A stretch of 64,000 nt of DNA from assembly GCF_026625845.1 (NCBI RefSeq), contig NZ_CP113066.1:2232001-2296000 (forward strand), written 5' to 3'. Positions 13,879 through 29,157 of this stretch are shown here, piece by piece (position 1 is the stretch's first letter; each line of letters opens with the position of its first letter). The notes under the pieces are model-generated. The model was not told the DNA's origin and did not search any database. It was given only the letters and a program-made list of their open reading frames with translations. A program made the translations under genes and the position numbers. The DNA is from Agrococcus sp. SL85. Its GTDB lineage: Bacteria; Actinomycetota; Actinomycetes; Actinomycetales; Microbacteriaceae.

Positions 13879-14637
13879 GTGCTCGCCACCCGCGTCATCC
13901 CGTGCCTCGACGTGGCGCACGGCCGCGTCGTCAAGGGCGTCCGCTTCCAGGGCCTCGCCGATCAGGGCGACCCCGTCGAGCTCGCGGCGCGGTACGCCGC
14001 GCAGGGCGCCGACGAGCTCACCTTCCTCGACGTGAAGGCGACGGTCGAGGACGCCGGCACGATGCTCGACGTCGTCGAGCGCTGCGCCGAGCAGGTGTTC
14101 ATCCCGCTCACCGTCGGCGGCGGCGTCCGCAGCCGCGACGACGTCGCGCGACTCCTCGCGCACGGCGCCGACAAGGTCGGCGTCAACTCGGCCGCGATCC
14201 AGGATCCGGGCCTCATCGACCGCATCGTGGCCGACTTCGGCTCGCAGGTGCTCGTGCTCTCGCTCGACGTGCGCCGCGCGGCCGACCAGCCCTCGGGCTT
14301 CGAGGTCACGACGCACGGCGGCTCGCGCGGCGCTGGCCTCGACGCGGTCGCGTGGACCCGCGAGGCGGTCGCGCGCGGCGTCGGCGAGCTGCTCGTCAAC
14401 TCGATCGACGCCGACGGCACGAAGGACGGCTTCGACCTGGAGCTGCTGCGCGCGGTGCGCGCGGTCGCGACGACCCCCGTCATCGCGTCCGGCGGCGCAG
14501 GCGGCCCCGCCGACTTCGCGCCCGCGGTCGAGGCGGGCGCGGATGCCGTGCTCGCCGCGAGCATCTTCCACTCCGGCCAGTGCACGATCGGCGAGGTCAA
14601 GGACGCGATGCGCGGCGCAGGGGTGACGGCGCGATGA
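13879..14637 (+). CDS. hisF: Imidazole glycerol phosphate synthase, cyclase subunit
   Basis: TIM-barrel cyclase that forms IGP and AICAR with ammonia from HisH (not in this window). The GTG start 8 bases after hisG gives the canonical N terminus [17 protein letters not shown], including the catalytic Asp. The second catalytic Asp lies in [14 protein letters not shown], and [13 protein letters not shown] is the phosphate-binding loop. It has 252 residues, full length. The stop overlaps the hisI ATG. Confidence 0.95.
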   Translation: MLATRVIPCLDVAHGRVVKGVRFQGLADQGDPVELAARYAAQGADELTFLDVKATVEDAGTMLDVVERCAEQVFIPLTVGGGVRSRDDVARLLAHGADKVGVNSAAIQDPGLIDRIVADFGSQVLVLSLDVRRAADQPSGFEVTTHGGSRGAGLDAVAWTREAVARGVGELLVNSIDADGTKDGFDLELLRAVRAVATTPVIASGGAGGPADFAPAVEAGADAVLAASIFHSGQCTIGEVKDAMRGAGVTAR

Positions 14638-14990
14638 CGGGCGAGGACGCGATGCAGGCGATGCCGCAGCTGAAGAAGGACGCCGACGGCCTCGTCGCCG
14701 CGGTGATCCAGGACGACGCGACGGGCGACGTGCTCATGGTCGGCTACATGGACGACGAGGCGCTGCGCCGCACGGCGACCGAGGGCCGCGTGACGTTCTG
14801 GTCGCGCAGCCGGCAGGAGTACTGGCGCAAGGGCGACACCTCCGGCAACGTGCAGGTGCCCCGCTCGATCGCGATCGACTGCGACGGCGACGCGCTGCTC
14901 GTGCGCGTCGAGCAGACGGGCCCGGCCTGCCACACGGGGGAGCGCACGTGCTTCTTCACCCCCGTCCCGAGCTCCGGGGCCGAGGCGTGA
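14634..14990 (+). CDS. hisI: Phosphoribosyl-AMP cyclohydrolase
   Basis: Opens the purine ring of PR-AMP, step 3 of histidine synthesis. Its 118 residues carry the family motifs [29 protein letters not shown], and the zinc ligands in [13 protein letters not shown] and [13 protein letters not shown]. It is a single-domain HisI without fused HisE. Its stop overlaps the trpE GTG, which couples the his and trp blocks in one run. Confidence 0.95.
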   Translation: MTGEDAMQAMPQLKKDADGLVAAVIQDDATGDVLMVGYMDDEALRRTATEGRVTFWSRSRQEYWRKGDTSGNVQVPRSIAIDCDGDALLVRVEQTGPACHTGERTCFFTPVPSSGAEA

Positions 14991-16516
14991 GCGCCGGCAC
15001 GACCGATCGGGCAGCCTTCGACGCGCTGCTCGAGGGGCACCGGGTGGTGCCCGTCGTGCGCGAGGTCTTCAGCGACGTCGAGACGCCCGTGGGCGTCTAC
15101 AGGCGCCTCGCGGGCGGCCGCCCGGGCACCTTCCTGCTGGAGTCGGCGACGCAGGGCGTGTGGAGCCGGTGGTCGTTCGTCGGCGTCCAGGCCTTCGGCA
15201 CGCTCATCGCCGACGGCGACGAGGTCGTGTGGCGCGGCGACGTCGCGGGCGCCCGCATCCTCGGCCCCGACCTGCCGGGCTCCGGCCTCGCGGCCCTCGA
15301 GCACCTGCTGCGCCGCTGGGCGACGCCGCGCATCGCGGGACTCCCGCGCCTCACGGGCGGCCTCGTCGGCCACATCGGCTGGGAGGCGATCCGCGAGCTC
15401 GAGCGCCTGCCCGCGGCGCCGCCGCGCGAGGTCGACGTGCCCACGACGGCCCTCTCGCTCGTCGCGACGCTCGTGGCGCTCGACCACCGCACGGGCGGCG
15501 CGCACCTGGTCGCGAACGTGCTGAACGACGGCACCGACGACGCCGACGCGCTGTGGGCGGACGCCCAGGCGCGGCTCGACGCGCTCGAGGCCGAGCTCGC
15601 GGGCGAGGCGCCCGGCGCCCTCGCGAGCCTCGACCGCGAGGCCGCCGCCGAGGCGGTCGCGCGCGTCGACGCCGACGACTTCCGCGGCATGGTGACGCGC
15701 TCGAAGGAGCACATCCGCGACGGCGACGTCTTCCAGGTCGTGCTCTCGTCGCGCTTCGACCTCGAGACCGAGGCCTCCGCGCTCGACGTCTACCGGGTGC
15801 TCCGGATGCTCAACCCCTCGCCCTACCTCTACCTCCTCGCGCTCGAGGACGCCCAGGGGCGGCCCTACGAGGTCGTCGGCTCGAGCCCCGAGGCGCTCGT
15901 CACGGTGCACGAGGGCACGGCGACGATGCACCCCATCGCCGGCAGCCGGCCGCGCGGCGAGGACGCCGCCGCCGATCGCGCGCTCGCCGAGGAGCTCCTC
16001 GCCGACCCGAAGGAGCGCAGCGAGCACGTCATGCTCGTCGACCTCGCCCGCAACGACCTGCTCAAGGTGTGCGAGCCCGGCACGGTCGCCGTCACCGAGC
16101 TCATGGCGATCGAGCGCTTCAGCCACATCATGCACATCGTCTCGACGGTCGAGGGCCGGATGCGCGAGGGCATGACCGCGGTCGACGCCTTCCGCGCCAC
16201 GTTCCCCGCCGGCACGCTCTCGGGCGCGCCGAAGCCGCGCGCGCTCGAGCTCATCGACGCCCTCGAGCCCGCGCAGCGCGGCGTCTACGGGGGCGTCGCG
16301 GGCTGGCTCGACCTCGCCGGCGACGCCGACCTCGCGATCGCGATCCGCACGGTCACGATGCGCGACGGCGTCGCGCACGTGCAGTCGGGCGCGGGCCTCG
16401 TCGCCGACAGCGACCCGGAGGCCGAGCTGCAGGAGGTGCGCAGCAAGGCCGCGGCGCCGCTGCGCGCGGTGGCCATCGCCTCGTCCATGCGCGCCCGTGG
16501 CGGGGCAGGGGCCTGA
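14987..16516 (+). CDS. trpE: Anthranilate synthase component I
   Basis: Converts chorismate to anthranilate with glutamine-derived ammonia from TrpG (not in this window). The GTG start overlapping the hisI stop is preferred because the N terminus then begins directly before the first domain. The LLESA element near residue 47 is the tryptophan feedback-binding motif. The chorismate-binding half shows GSSPEALV, HPIAGSRPRG and FPAGTLSGAPKPRALELID. At 509 residues it is full length and not fused to TrpG. No leader peptide or attenuator can fit upstream because of the overlap. Confidence 0.95.
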   Translation: MSAGTTDRAAFDALLEGHRVVPVVREVFSDVETPVGVYRRLAGGRPGTFLLESATQGVWSRWSFVGVQAFGTLIADGDEVVWRGDVAGARILGPDLPGSGLAALEHLLRRWATPRIAGLPRLTGGLVGHIGWEAIRELERLPAAPPREVDVPTTALSLVATLVALDHRTGGAHLVANVLNDGTDDADALWADAQARLDALEAELAGEAPGALASLDREAAAEAVARVDADDFRGMVTRSKEHIRDGDVFQVVLSSRFDLETEASALDVYRVLRMLNPSPYLYLLALEDAQGRPYEVVGSSPEALVTVHEGTATMHPIAGSRPRGEDAAADRALAEELLADPKERSEHVMLVDLARNDLLKVCEPGTVAVTELMAIERFSHIMHIVSTVEGRMREGMTAVDAFRATFPAGTLSGAPKPRALELIDALEPAQRGVYGGVAGWLDLAGDADLAIAIRTVTMRDGVAHVQSGAGLVADSDPEAELQEVRSKAAAPLRAVAIASSMRARGGAGA

Positions 16517-16518
16517 GC

Positions 16519-17067
16519 GTGCGGCGCGCGCGGCTCGTCGCCGTCCTCGGGCTGCTCACGGCGGGCGGCCTGGGCCTCCTCGCCGCCACGCAGCCGTGGG
16601 CGCAGGCCGCGCTCGTCGACGGCCGCGAGCTCGCCGCGAGCGGCCAGGACGTCGTGGCCTCGCTGCCCATCCTCGCCTTCGTGCTCGTCGCGCTCGCCCT
16701 CGTGCTGCCCATCGCGGGCCGCGCGTGGCGGTACGTGCTCGGCGCGCTCGCGATCCTCGCCGGCGGCCTGCTCGTCGCCGAGGCCTGGGGCGGCACGGCG
16801 GAGGCCGCCGAGGCGCTCGTCGCGCTCATCGCCGAGGCCACGGGCCTCGCCGGCGCCGCGCAGCAGGCGGAGGTCGCCGCGCGCACGCTCACCGGCTGGC
16901 CCGGCGCCGCGATCGCCGGCGGCGCCCTCGGCGCGCTCGTGGGCGCCTGGGTGCTCGCGACCGGCGCCCGCTGGCCCGCGCGCGCCGCACGCGCCGCACG
17001 CTACGAGCGCACCGGATCCGGCCTCGCGTGGGACGTCATGGACGACGGCGAGGACCCGACTCGGTAG
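16519..17067 (+). CDS. Trp biosynthesis-associated membrane protein
   Basis: About 182 residues with four predicted membrane segments (near residues 5-22, 50-68, 74-90 and 130-150). Its small size, hydrophobicity and place between trpE and trpC fit the actinobacterial family annotated as tryptophan-biosynthesis-associated membrane protein, whose function is not established. The GTG start lies 3 bases after the trpE stop. A basic stretch near 153-165 follows the last membrane segment. The TAG stop is also the first half of a -10 box for the next gene. Confidence 0.8.
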   Translation: MRRARLVAVLGLLTAGGLGLLAATQPWAQAALVDGRELAASGQDVVASLPILAFVLVALALVLPIAGRAWRYVLGALAILAGGLLVAEAWGGTAEAAEALVALIAEATGLAGAAQQAEVAARTLTGWPGAAIAGGALGALVGAWVLATGARWPARAARAARYERTGSGLAWDVMDDGEDPTR

Positions 17068-17070
17068 AGT
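17065..17070 (+). promoter_or_regulatory. -10 box TAGAGT inside the trp cluster
   Basis: TAGAGT overlaps the stop codon of the preceding membrane-protein gene and lies 46 bases before the next start. It could give trpCBA and lgt a separate transcript. Confidence 0.4.
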
Positions 17071-17116
17071 GGAGGCAGGGCGGCGACGCCCCATCCACCG
17101 ACTTCGAGGAGCATCG

Positions 17117-17383
17117 TTGAGCGCACGCACCGGCATCACCGAGCAGCACGCGGCCGACCTGGCCGTCGCCGAGTACGACCCCGCGTTCGTCGACCCGGGC
17201 CACGGCCACTCGCGGGCGGCCTGGATCAGCATCGTCGTCATGCTCGTCGCGATCGCCGTCGGCACGCTGTTCTTCTTCCTCGAGCAGCCGATCGTCGTGT
17301 GGATCAGCGCCGCCGTCACGCTCGTGGGCGCGATCCTCTGGCCCGTCCTCACGAAGGTCGGCCTCGGGGAGCAGGGGCACTAG
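17117..17383 (+). CDS. Small membrane protein of the HGxxPAAW type
   Basis: An 88-residue protein with two membrane helices (about 31-52 and 58-76) preceded by [11 protein letters not shown], a variant of the HGxxPAAW motif with Arg in place of Pro. Proteins of this kind sit between trpE and trpC in many actinobacteria and have no assigned function. I chose the TTG start at 17117 because GAGGAG lies 5 bases upstream (17106-17111). The longer open frame upstream overlaps the promoter. Confidence 0.75.
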   Translation: MSARTGITEQHAADLAVAEYDPAFVDPGHGHSRAAWISIVVMLVAIAVGTLFFFLEQPIVVWISAAVTLVGAILWPVLTKVGLGEQGH

Positions 17384-17386
17384 GCC

Positions 17387-18175
17387 GTGCTCGACGCGCT
17401 CACGCAGGGCGCGCTCGAGGACGCCGCGCGGCGCAGGGAGGACCTCCCCGCCGAGCGGCTGGAGGCGCTCGCCCTCGCGACGCCGTCGCCTCGGGACGCC
17501 GCCCGCATCCTCGGCACGCCGAAGCCCGGCTCCGACGGCCCGCACATCATCGCGGAGGTGAAGCGCGCGAGCCCCTCGAAGGGCGCGCTCGCCGACATCC
17601 CCGAGCCCGCGCTCCTGGCCGCCGAGTACGCGGCGGGCGGCGCGAGCGCGATCAGCGTGCTCACGGAGGGCCGCCGCTTCCTCGGCTCGCTCGACGACCT
17701 GCGCGCCGTGCGCGCGGCCGTCGACGTGCCCGTGCTGCGCAAGGACTTCATCGCCGACGAGTACCAGCTGCTCGAGGCGCGCGCCGCGGGCGCCGACCTC
17801 GCGCTGCTCATCGTCGCCGCGCTGCCGGCGCAGCGGCTCGTCGCGCTGCACCGCTTCGCGACCGAGCTCGGCCTCTCGGTGCTCGTCGAGGTGCACGACG
17901 AGGCCGAGATCGACGTCGCGCTCGAGGCCGGGGCCCGGATCCTCGGCGTCAACACGCGCGACCTCAGGACGTTCACCATGCACCCCGAGCGCTTCGCCGA
18001 CCTGCGTGCCCGCATCCCCGCGGGCGTCGTGGCGGTCGCGGAGTCCGGGGTGCGCACCGCAGACGACGTCGCGCGCTACCGCCGCGACGGCGCCGACGCC
18101 GTGCTCGTGGGGGAGGCGCTCGTCAGGGACGGCGACCCCCGGTCGCGCGTCGCAGAGTTCGGGAGGGCAGCATGA
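17387..18175 (+). CDS. trpC: Indole-3-glycerol phosphate synthase
   Basis: Ring-closure step of tryptophan synthesis (CdRP to indoleglycerol phosphate). A TIM barrel with [10 protein letters not shown] (catalytic Lys near residue 60), [21 protein letters not shown] and [10 protein letters not shown], and [10 protein letters not shown] near the end. The GTG start is 3 bases after the upstream stop. It has 262 residues and is not fused to TrpF. The stop overlaps the trpB ATG. Confidence 0.96.
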   Translation: MLDALTQGALEDAARRREDLPAERLEALALATPSPRDAARILGTPKPGSDGPHIIAEVKRASPSKGALADIPEPALLAAEYAAGGASAISVLTEGRRFLGSLDDLRAVRAAVDVPVLRKDFIADEYQLLEARAAGADLALLIVAALPAQRLVALHRFATELGLSVLVEVHDEAEIDVALEAGARILGVNTRDLRTFTMHPERFADLRARIPAGVVAVAESGVRTADDVARYRRDGADAVLVGEALVRDGDPRSRVAEFGRAA

Positions 18176-19389
18176 CCGCGCACGAGAGCCTGCGAGCGCA
18201 GGCGGGTCCCTGGTTCGGCGCCTTCGGCGGCACCTTCATGCCGGAGCCGCTCATGGCGGCGATCGACGAGCTCGCCGCCTGCTACGAGGCGTGCAGGGTC
18301 GATCCCGAGTTCCAGGCGGAGTTCCAGCGGCTGAGCCGCGACTACACGGGCAGGCCGTCGCTCCTCACCGAGGCGACGCGGCTGTCCGAGCGCGCCGGCG
18401 CGAGGATCCTGCTGAAGCGCGAGGACCTCAACCACACCGGCAGCCACAAGATCAACAACGTGCTCGGGCAGGCGCTCGTCGCCCGGCGGCTGGGCAAGAC
18501 GCGCCTCATCGCCGAGACCGGCGCCGGGCAGCACGGCGTCGCGACCGCGACGGCCGCCGCGCTGTTCGGCATGGAGTGCGTCGTCTACATGGGCGAGGTC
18601 GACACGCAGCGGCAGGCGCTCAACGTCGCCCGCATGCGGCTCCTGGGCGCCACGGTCGTCCCCGTGACGAGCGGCTCGCGCACGCTGAAGGACGCGATCA
18701 ACGAGGGCCTGCGCGACTGGGTCGCGAACGTCGACTCGACGCACTACCTCATGGGCACCGTCGCGGGCCCGCACCCCTTCCCGGCGATGGTGCGCGACTT
18801 CCACCGCGCCATCGGCGAGGAGGCGCGCGAGCAGGTCGTCGCCATGACGGGCGGCCTGCCGGACGCGGTGCTCGCCTGCGTCGGCGGCGGCTCGAACGCC
18901 ATGGGCATCTTCCACGCCTTCCTCGACGACGCCGACGTCCGCCTCATCGGCCTCGAGGCCGCGGGCGACGGCGCGACGACCGAGCGCCACGCGCTCTCGA
19001 TCGGCCGCGGCGCGCCGGGCCTCCTGCACGGCATGCGCACCTACCTGCTGCAGGACGACGACGGGCAGACGCTCGAGTCGCACTCGATCTCGGCGGGCCT
19101 GGACTACCCGGGCGTCGGCCCCGAGCACGCCTGGCTCGCCGACCTCGGCCGCGCCGAGTACCTGCCGGTGAGCGACACGGAGGCGATGGACGCGTTCCTC
19201 GCCCTCACGCGCACCGAGGGCATCATCCCCGCGATCGAGTCGGCGCACGCCATCGCGGGCGCGCTGCGCCTCGCGGAGGAGCTGCCGGGCTCGACGCTCG
19301 TCGTGAACCTCTCGGGCCGCGGCGACAAGGACGTGGCGACCGCGGGCCGCTGGTTCGGCCTGCTCGACGAGGACGCGGAGCAGGCATGA
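18172..19389 (+). CDS. trpB: Tryptophan synthase beta chain
   Basis: PLP enzyme joining indole and serine to make tryptophan. The Schiff-base lysine is in [14 protein letters not shown] near residue 90. GGGSNAMG binds the PLP phosphate, and the C-terminal NLSGRGDKD motif is typical of TrpB1. At 405 residues it is full length. It overlaps trpC upstream and trpA downstream (ATGA at both), so the three are translationally coupled. Confidence 0.97.
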   Translation: MTAHESLRAQAGPWFGAFGGTFMPEPLMAAIDELAACYEACRVDPEFQAEFQRLSRDYTGRPSLLTEATRLSERAGARILLKREDLNHTGSHKINNVLGQALVARRLGKTRLIAETGAGQHGVATATAAALFGMECVVYMGEVDTQRQALNVARMRLLGATVVPVTSGSRTLKDAINEGLRDWVANVDSTHYLMGTVAGPHPFPAMVRDFHRAIGEEAREQVVAMTGGLPDAVLACVGGGSNAMGIFHAFLDDADVRLIGLEAAGDGATTERHALSIGRGAPGLLHGMRTYLLQDDDGQTLESHSISAGLDYPGVGPEHAWLADLGRAEYLPVSDTEAMDAFLALTRTEGIIPAIESAHAIAGALRLAEELPGSTLVVNLSGRGDKDVATAGRWFGLLDEDAEQA

Positions 19390-20222
19390 GCAGGACCGAG
19401 GACGCGATCCGGGCGACGGGCGGCAGGGCGCTGATCGGCTACCTGCCGGTCGGCTTCCCCGACCTCGCGACGAGCGTCGACGCGGCCGTCGCGATGGCCG
19501 AGGCCGGCTGCACGGCCATCGAGCTCGGCGTGCCCTACTCCGACCCCGGCATGGACGGGCCGGTGATCCAGGCGGCGACCCAGGCGACGCTCGAGCGCGG
19601 CTTCCGCCTCGAGGAGCTCTTCGAGGGCGTCGCCGCGATCACGGCGCGCACCGACGCGCCCGTGCTCGTCATGACCTACTGGAACCCCGTGCTCCGCCAC
19701 GGGGTGGAGCGCTTCGCCCAGCAGCTCGCCGTCGCGGGCGGCGCCGGGCTCATCACGCCCGACCTCACGCCCGAGAACGCGGGGGAGTGGCTCGAGGCCG
19801 CCGACCGCCACGACCTCGACCGCGTCTTCCTCGCCGCGCCCTCCTCGCCCGACGCGCGCATCGACGCGGCCGTCCGCGCCTCCCGCGGCTTCGTGTACAC
19901 GGTGTCGACCATGGGCACGACGGGCGCGCGCAGCGACGTCGACCGCGCCGCGCAGGGCCTCAGCGACCGGATCGCGGCGCGCGCGGCCGCGCAGGGCACG
20001 AGCGCGCTGCGGTGCGTGGGCCTCGGCATCTCGACGGGCGCGCAGGTGCATGACGTGCTCGCCTACGCGGACGGCGCGATCGTCGGCTCCGCGCTCGTGC
20101 GGGCCCTCGGCGACGGCGGCGTGCCCGCCGTGCGCGAGCTCGCCGGATCGCTGGCCGCGGGTACGATCGAGCACGTCCCGGCCGCCGCCGCGGCAGCAGA
20201 CCAGAAGGGCGCGAACGCGTGA
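19386..20222 (+). CDS. trpA: Tryptophan synthase alpha chain
   Basis: Cleaves indoleglycerol phosphate to indole and glyceraldehyde 3-phosphate, passing indole to TrpB. The catalytic glutamate and aspartate lie in [19 protein letters not shown], and the phosphate-binding loops are [11 protein letters not shown] and [10 protein letters not shown]. It has 278 residues. The stop overlaps the lgt GTG. Confidence 0.96.
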   Translation: MSRTEDAIRATGGRALIGYLPVGFPDLATSVDAAVAMAEAGCTAIELGVPYSDPGMDGPVIQAATQATLERGFRLEELFEGVAAITARTDAPVLVMTYWNPVLRHGVERFAQQLAVAGGAGLITPDLTPENAGEWLEAADRHDLDRVFLAAPSSPDARIDAAVRASRGFVYTVSTMGTTGARSDVDRAAQGLSDRIAARAAAQGTSALRCVGLGISTGAQVHDVLAYADGAIVGSALVRALGDGGVPAVRELAGSLAAGTIEHVPAAAAAADQKGANA

Positions 20223-21391
20223 CCACCCTCTTCCAGAGCATCCCCAGCCCGGCGCCCGAGTGGCAGCAGGTCCCCGTGGGGCAGTGGCTCGACGCGCTGG
20301 GCGTCCTCTCGCTCGCGCAGGGCTCCTGGCTCGGCACCGCGGTGCTCGCGATCATCGCGGCGGTCGTCGTCCTCGTGCTCACGCTCGGCGTCGCCCTCGT
20401 CCGAGGCCAGGCCTCGCGCGGCGTGGCCCGCGACGCGATGCTCTGGTCGCTCGTGATCGGCGTGCTGCTCGCGGTGCTCGCCCGGTTCGCGACGCCTGCG
20501 TGGGGCATCCAGTCGTACGCGATCTGCATCCTCGCCGGCATCGTCGTCGCCTCGGTGCTCACGGGCTGGCGCCTCCGCCAGCGCGGCGTCGACGCGGGCT
20601 ACGTCGTCGACGTCGCCATCTGGGCGGTGCTCCTCGGCATCGTGTTCGCGCGCGCCTTCCACGTGATCTCGCACCCCGACGACTACTTCTCGGCCGGCGC
20701 CGACCCGTGGGCGGTCTTCCGCGTCTGGGAGGGCGGCATCGCCATCTTCGGCTCGCTCATCGGCGGCGCGCTCGGCATCTGGATCGCCTGCCGCCAGCTG
20801 GGCCTGCGCTTCACGACCTTCGTCGACGCGCTCGCGCCCGGCCTGCTGCTCGCGCAGGCCGCCGGCCGCCTCGGCAACTGGTTCAACCACGAGCTCTTCG
20901 GCCAGCCCACCGACCTGCCGTGGGGCCTCGAGATCGAGGCCACGAACCCCGCCTACCCCGTGGGGCTGCCCGAGGGCGTGCTCTTCCACCCGACCTTCGC
21001 CTACGAGATCCTCTGGAACGTGCTCGGCGCGGTCGTGCTGCTGTGGATCGACCGCCGACGCGACGTGCAGTGGGGCCGCCTCGTCGCGCTCTACCTCATC
21101 TGGTACGGCGCTGGCCGGTCGGTGTTCGAGACCATCCGCCTCGACCCGTCCGAGCTCTTCCTCGGCATCCGCACGAACGTCTGGATGGCTTTCGCGGCGA
21201 TCGCGATCGGCGTCGTCGTCTGGATCGTCCAGACGCGCCGCCACCGGGGCCTCGAGCCCTCGCCGTGGGTGCCGGGCCGCGAGCCCGGCGCGACGGATGC
21301 CGTAGACTCTGAGGTCTACACCGAGCTCCCGGAGTCCCGCACCAAGGACGAGGCCGAGCCCGCCGCCCATCCCGCGGCCGTGAACAGGTAG
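20219..21391 (+). CDS. lgt: Prolipoprotein diacylglyceryl transferase
   Basis: Membrane enzyme that attaches diacylglycerol from phosphatidylglycerol to the cysteine of prolipoproteins. The family signature [16 protein letters not shown] lies near residue 220, followed by [12 protein letters not shown], and the GSLIGGALG segment precedes it. The first 90 or so residues form two extra hydrophobic segments before the usual Lgt start, and the C terminus extends into a polar tail. At 390 residues it is longer than the roughly 290 of E. coli Lgt, as often in actinobacteria. Its last part contains the probable gltB promoter. Confidence 0.93.
   Translation: MTTLFQSIPSPAPEWQQVPVGQWLDALGVLSLAQGSWLGTAVLAIIAAVVVLVLTLGVALVRGQASRGVARDAMLWSLVIGVLLAVLARFATPAWGIQSYAICILAGIVVASVLTGWRLRQRGVDAGYVVDVAIWAVLLGIVFARAFHVISHPDDYFSAGADPWAVFRVWEGGIAIFGSLIGGALGIWIACRQLGLRFTTFVDALAPGLLLAQAAGRLGNWFNHELFGQPTDLPWGLEIEATNPAYPVGLPEGVLFHPTFAYEILWNVLGAVVLLWIDRRRDVQWGRLVALYLIWYGAGRSVFETIRLDPSELFLGIRTNVWMAFAAIAIGVVVWIVQTRRHRGLEPSPWVPGREPGATDAVDSEVYTELPESRTKDEAEPAAHPAAVNR
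21302..21319 (+). promoter_or_regulatory. Inverted repeat overlapping a -10 box before gltB
   Basis: GTAGAC, six bases, then GTCTAC form a perfect 6-bp inverted repeat. TAGACT at 21303-21308 matches the -10 consensus, so a regulator bound here could block transcription of gltBD. The site lies inside lgt, about 150 bases before the gltB ATG. Regulation is inferred only. Confidence 0.35.
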
Positions 21392-21462
21392 TTCTCCGCG
21401 CCCGCACGGGCGCTCCGCGGGCCGACGGCGTCCCGCTCCACCAGCGAGAGCAGAGGAGCACG

Positions 21463-26020
<4,558 letters not shown>

Positions 26021-26028
<8 letters not shown>

Positions 26029-27472
26029 CCCTCGTGGCTTCCTGAAGGTGACGGAGCGCGAGCTCCCGAAGAAGCGCCCCGTGCCCGTGCGCATCCTCGA
26101 CTGGCGCGAGATCGGCGAGCCGGGCGACAAGGCGGTGCTGAAGCGCCAGGCCGGCCGCTGCATGGACTGCGGCGTGCCCTTCTGCCACCAGGGCTGCCCG
26201 CTCGGCAACCTCATCCCGGAGTTCAACGACCTCACGTGGCGCGGCGAGGGCCGCGCGGCCAGCGACCGCCTGCACGCGACGAACAACTTCCCGGAGCTCA
26301 CGGGTCGCCTGTGCCCCGCGCCGTGCGAGTCGTCGTGCGTGCTCGGCATCAACCAGCCCGCCGTGACGATCAAGACGATCGAGCAGACGATCGCCGACGA
26401 CGCCTTCGCCAACGGCTGGACCGAGCCGCACCCGCCCGCGCGCCTCACCGGCAAGACCGTCGCCGTGGTCGGCTCCGGCCCCGCGGGCCTCGCGGCCGCC
26501 CAGCAGCTCACGCGCGCCGGCCACACCGTCGCCGTCTACGAGCGCGACGACCGCATCGGCGGGCTGCTGCGCTACGGCATCCCCGACTTCAAGCTCGAGA
26601 AGCGCACGATCGACGCGCGCCTCGCGCAGATGACGGCGGAGGGCACGCGCTTCCGCGCGGGCGTCGAGATCGGTCGCGACCTCAGCTGGGCGCAGCTGCG
26701 GGAGCGCTTCGACGCGATCGTCATCGCCACGGGCGCCCCCGTCGCGCGCGAGCTCGAGATCCCGGGCCGCTCGCTCGACGGCGTGCACCTGGCGATGGAG
26801 TACCTCGTGCAGCAGAACCGCGCCGTCGCGGGGACCGTGCCCGCGAACCAGATCTCGGCCGAGGGCAAGCACGTCGTCGTCCTGGGCGGCGGCGACACCG
26901 GCGCCGACTGCATCGGCACCGCGCACCGCCAGGGCGCCCTCTCGGTCACGAACCTCGCGATCGGCGTGCAGCCGCCCTCGGATCGGCCGGAGCACCAGCC
27001 CTGGCCCGTGCACCCCGCGGTGTTCGAGGTGCAGTCGAGCCACGAGGAGGGCGGCGAGCGGAAGTACCTCGTCTCGACCGTCGAGTTCCTCGCGAACGAG
27101 GTGGGCGAGGTGCGTGCGCTCAAGGTCGCCGACACCGAGCTCGTCGACGGCGCGCGCCGCCCGAAGGCCGGCACCGAGCGCGAGATCCCGGCCGACCTCG
27201 TGCTGCTCGCGCTCGGCTTCACGGGCGCCGACGCCACGATCGGCGACGCGCTCAGCGTGCCGTACGCGCGCGGCCTCCCCGAGCGCAGGCCCGACTTCGC
27301 GACCGACCAGCCGGGCGTCTTCGTCGCGGGCGACGCGGGCCGCGGCGCGAGCCTCATCGTGTGGGCGATCGCCGAGGGCAGGGCCGCGGCCGCGGCCGTC
27401 GACGCCTACCTCGAGGGCGCGTCCGACCTCCCCGCGCCCGTGCGCGCCACAGACCGGCCGTTCGCGGCCTAG
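26021..27472 (+). CDS. gltD: Glutamate synthase small (beta) subunit
   Basis: NADPH-dependent reductase subunit passing electrons to GltB. The N-terminal cysteine clusters for 4Fe-4S centres are [17 protein letters not shown] near residue 48 and [12 protein letters not shown] near 98. The FAD-binding site is [17 protein letters not shown] near 148, and the NADPH site [13 protein letters not shown] near 288. At 483 residues it is full length. The GTG start inside the end of gltB indicates translational coupling. Confidence 0.97.
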
Positions 27473-27510
27473 GCGCGTCGGGCCGGGCAGCGCGCCCGGG
27501 CCGACGCGCC
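27472..27510 (+). terminator. Hairpin terminator after gltD
   Basis: Begins at the last base of the gltD stop. Two arms of about 17 bases pair with one mismatch around a short loop. No U-tract follows, as is common in high-GC actinobacteria. Confidence 0.6.
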
Positions 27511-27595
27511 GACCCGCAGGGCACCTCCGCTCTGCGAGGATGGAGACCGTTCGCGCCGAGACACCCAGGCGGCGCGATGACGGAAGGCAGAAGCG

Positions 27596-29089
27596 ATGAG
27601 AAGAGCCAAGATCGTCGCGACGTTCGGGCCGGCCCTCGCCGGCTACGACCAGACCAAGGCCGCGATCGCGGCCGGCATCAACGTCGCGCGCATGAACCTC
27701 AGCCACGGCGACCACGGCGTGCACGAGGAGGTGTACCGCAACATCCGCCGCGCGAGCGACGAGCTCGGCATCCCGGTCGGCATCCTCGTCGACCTGCAGG
27801 GGCCGAAGATCCGCCTCGGCAAGATCCCCGGCGGCCCCTTCGAGCTCGTCGAGGGCGCCCGGTTCACCATCACGACCGACGACGTCGAGGGCGACGGCGA
27901 GCGGGCCAGCACGACCTTCAAGGGCCTCCCGGCCGACGTGCGCCCGGGCGACCCGCTGCTCGTCGACGACGGGCGCATCGCGCTCCGCGCGGTCGAGGTC
28001 ACCGAGACCGAGGTCGTGACCGAGGTCGTCGTCGGCGGCCCCGTGTCGTCGAACAAGGGCATCAACCTGCCCGGCGTCGCGGTGAACGTGCCCGCGATGA
28101 GCGAGAAGGACGAGGACGACCTGCGCTGGGCCCTCGACCTCGGCGCCGACATCATCGCGCTCTCGTTCGTGCGCGACGCGAAGGACATCGAGCGCGTGCA
28201 CGAGATCATGGACGAGGAGGGGCGCAGGCTCCCCGTCGTCGCGAAGATCGAGAAGCCGCAGGCCGTCGAGCACCTCGCCGAGATCATCGACGCGTTCGAC
28301 GCGATCATGGTCGCGCGCGGCGACCTCGGCGTCGAGCTGCCGCTCGAGCAGGTGCCGCTCGTGCAGAAGACCGCGATCGAGCTGGCGCGCCGCTGGGCGA
28401 AGCCGGTCATCGTCGCCACGCAGGTGCTCGAGTCGATGATCGACAACCCGCGCCCGACGCGCGCCGAGGCGAGCGACTGCGCGAACGCGATCCTCGACGG
28501 CGCCGACGCCGTCATGCTCTCGGGCGAGACGAGCGTGGGCAAGCACCCGATCACGACGATCGAGACCATGGCGCGCATCGTCGTCGCCGCCGAGGAGCAG
28601 GGCCTCGAGCGCATCCCGCCGCTCGGCACGAAGCCGCGCACGCAGGGCGGCGCCATGACGCTCGCGGCGCTCGACGTCGCGCAGTTCGTCGAGGCGAAGG
28701 CGATCATCGTCTTCACCGAGTCGGGCGACTCGGCGCGCCGCATGTCGCGCCTGCGCTCGTCGATCCCCACGTTCGGCTTCACGCCGGACCCGGAGATCGA
28801 GTCGCGCATGCAGCTCATCTGGGGCATGCAGACGCACCTCGTCGACCGCGTCACCGACACCGACGCGCTCTTCGGCCAGGTCGACGACATCCTCATCGGC
28901 AAGGGCATCGTCGAGGTCGGCGAGAAGGTCGTCGTGATCTCCGGCTCGCCTCCCGGGATCTCCGGCTCGACGAACGACCTGCGCATCCACGTCGTCGGCG
29001 ACGTGCACCGCGAGGCCGCGCCCGCCTACCACGGCAAGCGGCGCATCGAGGTCGCGCACCGGTCGACGCCGGCGCCCGACGAGCGCTAG
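27596..29089 (+). CDS. pyk: Pyruvate kinase
   Basis: Final step of glycolysis (PEP + ADP to pyruvate + ATP). Signatures are ARMNLSHGDHG near residue 33, DLQGPKIRLG, the active-site region AKIEKPQAVEH near 218 and IMVARGDLGVELP, followed by the C-terminal allosteric domain with VFTESGDSARR. Its 497 residues are about 20 more than most bacterial enzymes. A purine-rich stretch ends 4 bases before the ATG. A GAGGAT hexamer at about 27536 may be the -10 box. Confidence 0.96.
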   Translation: MRRAKIVATFGPALAGYDQTKAAIAAGINVARMNLSHGDHGVHEEVYRNIRRASDELGIPVGILVDLQGPKIRLGKIPGGPFELVEGARFTITTDDVEGDGERASTTFKGLPADVRPGDPLLVDDGRIALRAVEVTETEVVTEVVVGGPVSSNKGINLPGVAVNVPAMSEKDEDDLRWALDLGADIIALSFVRDAKDIERVHEIMDEEGRRLPVVAKIEKPQAVEHLAEIIDAFDAIMVARGDLGVELPLEQVPLVQKTAIELARRWAKPVIVATQVLESMIDNPRPTRAEASDCANAILDGADAVMLSGETSVGKHPITTIETMARIVVAAEEQGLERIPPLGTKPRTQGGAMTLAALDVAQFVEAKAIIVFTESGDSARRMSRLRSSIPTFGFTPDPEIESRMQLIWGMQTHLVDRVTDTDALFGQVDDILIGKGIVEVGEKVVVISGSPPGISGSTNDLRIHVVGDVHREAAPAYHGKRRIEVAHRSTPAPDER

Positions 29090-29116
29090 GCGTGCGCCGG
29101 ACGCGTCACGAGGCCA

Positions 29117-29150
29117 CGAGAGGGCGGCACCTGCGGGTGCCGCCCTCTCG
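29117..29150 (+). terminator. Strong bidirectional hairpin between pyk and tRNA-Leu
   Basis: A perfect 15-bp stem with a TGCG tetraloop. It sits between the pyk stop and the convergent tRNA gene, so it can end both transcripts. Confidence 0.75.
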
Positions 29151-29157
29151 CCGTCCG

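Noticed and set aside
14940..15060. Tryptophan attenuator before trpE
   Set aside because: hisI and trpE overlap, leaving no room for a leader peptide, and no Trp-codon run is seen.
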